This document shows, one piece after another, positions 5,779 through 8,199 of a DNA stretch of 8,199 nucleotides. Position numbers and translations under genes: made by a program. Under the pieces are notes generated by a model. It made no database searches and was not told the DNA's origin. It saw only the letters and a list, made by a program, of their open reading frames with translations. Positions within the stretch are counted from its first letter, which is position 1; every line of letters starts with the position of its first letter. The DNA is taken from contig CANGUS010000073.1 of NCBI GenBank assembly GCA_947457085.1, positions 1 to 8,199 of the forward strand, given 5' to 3'. This DNA is from Bacteroidota bacterium (lineage in GTDB: Bacteria > Bacteroidota > Bacteroidia > Chitinophagales > Chitinophagaceae).

Positions 5779-6765
5779 TTATTCTACGATTAATTTCAAT
5801 GTGGTTTGCTCGTTTTTCTCATTGGCAATTTGTAAAAAATAGCAAGCTGCAGGTATCATTTCTTTATAGATAGAAAATGAGTTCGTAGTGATATTTTTAA
5901 ATTGTTTGATGATTCTTCCATAGAGATCAATGATCGCAATTGAATGAGAAGATGCTTGATCGTTGAAAGTAATCAGTGTACTGGAAGACATCGGATTGGG
6001 AGACAAAGTAATGCTTCTATTAGTATTGACATTGGAACTATTTAATGGTATACAATTTACACAACTGCTAAAACATACCGTGGGTAAAATTTGAGCATTG
6101 GTTACACTAATAATTTCTCTATTTCCAGAAGAAGAACAGCTATTGGGTACCGATTCTGGATTTGAATTATTTCCATTATAATATTTATAAGTAACTGCTG
6201 CATTAGGAGTTAACCAAGCCATGTATTCATAAATACCATTTCCGAAACTATACATTTTAGCAAGCGTATTTTGAAATGAGCCTCCAATTCGAACATCATT
6301 GGCTGTTACAACTTCATTAGACATATTGACTTTAAAACGATAGAGGGTATCGGTTGCTGTATTATTTCCGCTATAAAAAACAGCAGGCATTTGCAAGGTA
6401 TCATTTGCAACAGAATCGACATACAACCATCTATACCCATTCGCTAGGCTTTGCGATTCGACAGGAATATTTTCTAAATCGTATCCGGCAATTCCCATTT
6501 CAAATTGATATTCGAATAATTGAAAAGCAGGAATATTGAAGGTTGCATAATAAATGTTTGTATCAAGCGTACTTTGAGTTAAATGTAAATAGCCATGAGT
6601 TAAATCACCCCCCATTCCAATTTCATCTTGAAAAGTGGAAGTCATATAGGCATCATTAGAGTTTAACATTCCATAACCTTTCATATTTACTGCAAAGCGA
6701 ACATATTTAGCATTTGCAGAAAAAACAATGACTACAAAGAACAACAGACTGAGTATTTTTTTCAT
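5779..6765 (-). CDS. secreted two-module beta-sandwich-like protein with T9SS sorting domain, function unknown
   Basis: A 328-residue protein with a clear signal peptide (1-19, ending FSANA). The body holds two related modules: one opening with YVRFAVNMKGYGM at 21-33, the other with LYRFKVNMSNEVV at 141-153, continuing with RIGGSFQN and then YKYYNGNN at 193-200. The pattern of an 'F-x-VNM' strand, a GSFQ-like turn and a 'YKYYNGN' strand, then VPNSC, resembles the starch-binding or immunoglobulin-like modules often seen in secreted Bacteroidota proteins. I infer a surface binding role but no ligand. Cysteines at 210, 231, 235 and 238 (CFSSCVNC) may form disulphides. Residues 250-328 are a T9SS type A C-terminal domain (ITLSPNPMSSS, IIDLYGRIIKQF). 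ATG 6765 is 8 bases after the stop of the upstream sulfotransferase-like gene, so the two probably form an operon, closed by the terminator at 5718-5756. Confidence 0.85.
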   Translation of the reverse strand: MKKILSLLFFVVIVFSANAKYVRFAVNMKGYGMLNSNDAYMTSTFQDEIGMGGDLTHGYLHLTQSTLDTNIYYATFNIPAFQLFEYQFEMGIAGYDLENIPVESQSLANGYRWLYVDSVANDTLQMPAVFYSGNNTATDTLYRFKVNMSNEVVTANDVRIGGSFQNTLAKMYSFGNGIYEYMAWLTPNAAVTYKYYNGNNSNPESVPNSCSSSGNREIISVTNAQILPTVCFSSCVNCIPLNSSNVNTNRSITLSPNPMSSSTLITFNDQASSHSIAIIDLYGRIIKQFKNITTNSFSIYKEMIPAACYFLQIANEKNEQTTLKLIVE

Positions 6766-6773
6766 GTTTAGAA

Positions 6774-8198
6774 TTATTTATTTAATGAGATTTGTTTGGT
6801 TACTGTACCTTCTGAACTGATGATGCGAATATAATAATGCCCATTTACCAAAGAAGAAAGATCTATTGAAGCCGCATTATGAACTGTTTTTACAATATTT
6901 CCAAGAGAAGAAATGACTTGAACAGTAAATTCTTTTCCAAATTTACTGATGTTCGTAATATTCACTATTCCTGATGTAGGGTTAGGATAAACATGTATAT
7001 TATCAGCAAAATTGATTTGTACTACATTTGCAGGGAATACCTCTAATTTATAAGAAGGAGAATATTGATAAACACAGCCATTGACATCCGTGATACGAAC
7101 CAGATAATTTCCACTTTGTGTGGCAGCATAAGATTGATTGGTTGCACCAGTAATTTTTTGTCCGTTTAAATACCATTGATATGTGCTTGCTGAAGAAGAA
7201 GACAATACATTACCATTAGCAGTAACAGTTGGGATAGCAGGAGGTTCATTGGTTATATAGCAGGCGCTGTATTTTTTAGTTTTTGATGCAGATGCAGAAT
7301 GACTAAATATCACTGCACCAGCTGCATTAAATTCTCTTATCATATTGGTTACTGGTGAAGCCACTAATTCATTTCCATTAGGTAATTGCTGAGTTCCGCC
7401 TTCATTGCTACTATACATGCCACTTACCGTGTTTCTATGAGTATAGGTTGCAGGCAAAAAAGCAGAACCTGCTGTAATGGTGTAATTGTAACCATTGATT
7501 GGAGTAATAATTTGGTCGGCAGTCGATTGATTATTTGAAACACCTGCATTGTTATAACCACATAAACGACCCGGGACGGTAGAAAATTCATCTGCCCAAT
7601 GCGCGTCGTGGGTCACATTTAAAATTTTATTGGAAGCGTTTCCTGCGCCATAATTTTGAGGATTCCCCCAACGATAAAGAATATCGCCCCCCTTCCCTGA
7701 ATTTCCTCCAGTATGTGAAGCAGCTTCAGCAGAAGTAGTACTGTGATCAATGATATACCATTCATGTTGGTTGTGAGAGCTCCACGATATTTGATCTAAC
7801 ATTGGATTATAATCAACACCATTGGTATGCAACCAATCAGAAGAAGGGTTGGCATTGATATTTAATAATTCAGGATGATCTGCTAAATTGCTTACATAAT
7901 TAGATAATGCAGAATTTGTGTTTTGCATTAAATGATCCCAAGCATGCCACTCCCACACAATGGTTCCAGTGGTTAAACCTGTTTGTTGAATTTCAATAAT
8001 TTTATCAGGCCACATGGTAGTTAAGGTTCCTCCAACAGCCGCAATTTGTGTGGCTGTTTTTTTCTCATAAACAATTGCCAATACATTTCCATTTGGCATA
8101 GGTCTGATATCATGGTGAGAGACAAAATCTACTCCGGTTATCTTGTAATCCCACAACAAGGTTCCATTGTAATCATGTTTTGTAATTCTACCACATAT
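6774..8198 (-). CDS. secreted arylsulfotransferase (ASST)-like protein with T9SS sorting domain, 5' end outside window
   Basis: The frame stays open to the right edge, so the N-terminus and any signal peptide are missing; the TTG at 8159 is internal. The visible part has 474 residues, counted from the codon at 8198. Motifs of the ASST-type beta-propeller family follow in order: NGTLLWDY (11-18), SHHDIRPMPNGNVL (27-40), GTIVWEWHAWDHL (78-90), DWLHTNGVDYN (121-131), DQISWSSHN with EWYIIDH (135-152), GDILYRWGNPQNYG (171-184), THDAHW (196-201) and LPNGNELV (272-279). Characterised ASSTs move sulfate between phenols through a catalytic histidine; which His would serve here is not clear, and activity is not proven. 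Residues about 319-388 look like an Ig/PKD-like repeat (YQWYLNGQKITGA, SGNYLVRITD, one Cys). Residues 400-474 are a T9SS type A domain (NIHVYPNPTSGIVNI). It is first in an apparent operon with the 328-residue protein. Confidence 0.85.
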   Translation of the reverse strand: MCGRITKHDYNGTLLWDYKITGVDFVSHHDIRPMPNGNVLAIVYEKKTATQIAAVGGTLTTMWPDKIIEIQQTGLTTGTIVWEWHAWDHLMQNTNSALSNYVSNLADHPELLNINANPSSDWLHTNGVDYNPMLDQISWSSHNQHEWYIIDHSTTSAEAASHTGGNSGKGGDILYRWGNPQNYGAGNASNKILNVTHDAHWADEFSTVPGRLCGYNNAGVSNNQSTADQIITPINGYNYTITAGSAFLPATYTHRNTVSGMYSSNEGGTQQLPNGNELVASPVTNMIREFNAAGAVIFSHSASASKTKKYSACYITNEPPAIPTVTANGNVLSSSSASTYQWYLNGQKITGATNQSYAATQSGNYLVRITDVNGCVYQYSPSYKLEVFPANVVQINFADNIHVYPNPTSGIVNITNISKFGKEFTVQVISSLGNIVKTVHNAASIDLSSLVNGHYYIRIISSEGTVTKQISLNK

Positions 8199-8199
8199 T

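Noticed and set aside
6354..6539. Plus-strand open frame antisense to the 328-residue secreted protein gene
   Set aside because: It is a shadow of a well-supported gene and has no recognisable features.
1..8199. CRISPR array, tRNA or rRNA genes, and a complete insertion sequence
   Set aside because: No regularly spaced repeats, no cloverleaf-type or rRNA-like sequence, and no transposase frame were seen. The only repeat element is the single palindrome at 2473-2603.

Overview
The window looks like a chromosomal segment of a member of the Bacteroidota (Flavobacteriia, Chitinophagia or Sphingobacteriia-like). It is AT-rich, start codons are preceded by A-rich stretches rather than strong Shine-Dalgarno sequences, and three neighbouring proteins end in C-terminal domains of the type IX secretion system (T9SS, 'YPNP/SPNP' type A sorting domains), a system essentially confined to this phylum. 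The exact species cannot be told from the sequence.

Left part (1-2478, plus strand): a tight, apparently co-transcribed block. It begins inside a gene whose C-terminal end looks like an ATP-grasp ligase. One base after its stop comes a membrane fatty acid desaturase of the linoleoyl-CoA desaturase-like family, followed by a second, diverged paralogue that overlaps it by 11 bases and seems to start at TTG. Both desaturases carry all three histidine boxes, and both have His rather than Gln at the start of the third box. The ligase and desaturases could form a small lipid-modifying or acyl-amide pathway, but that is inference from gene order.

Middle (2473-3440): the stop codon of the second desaturase lies in the left end of a roughly 130-base, relatively GC-rich imperfect palindrome running from TTATAAC to GTTAGCT. 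It resembles an integron attC site or a related dispersed repeat. Beyond it, in the same orientation, are a small predicted secreted HNH nuclease with a Cys/His-rich tail and an unrecognised 80-residue protein. This part reads as accessory DNA.

Right part (3438-8199, minus strand): three genes for secreted T9SS cargo. Reading in their direction these are an arylsulfotransferase-like beta-propeller protein (5' end outside the window), a 328-residue two-module protein of unknown function only 8 bases downstream, a strong intrinsic terminator, and a 754-residue CotH-kinase/lamin-tail protein. The secretion machinery is not in the window. The plus- and minus-strand blocks converge at about 3380-3437. 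No tRNA, rRNA, CRISPR array or complete transposon was seen, and there is no gene-free stretch longer than 300 bases.
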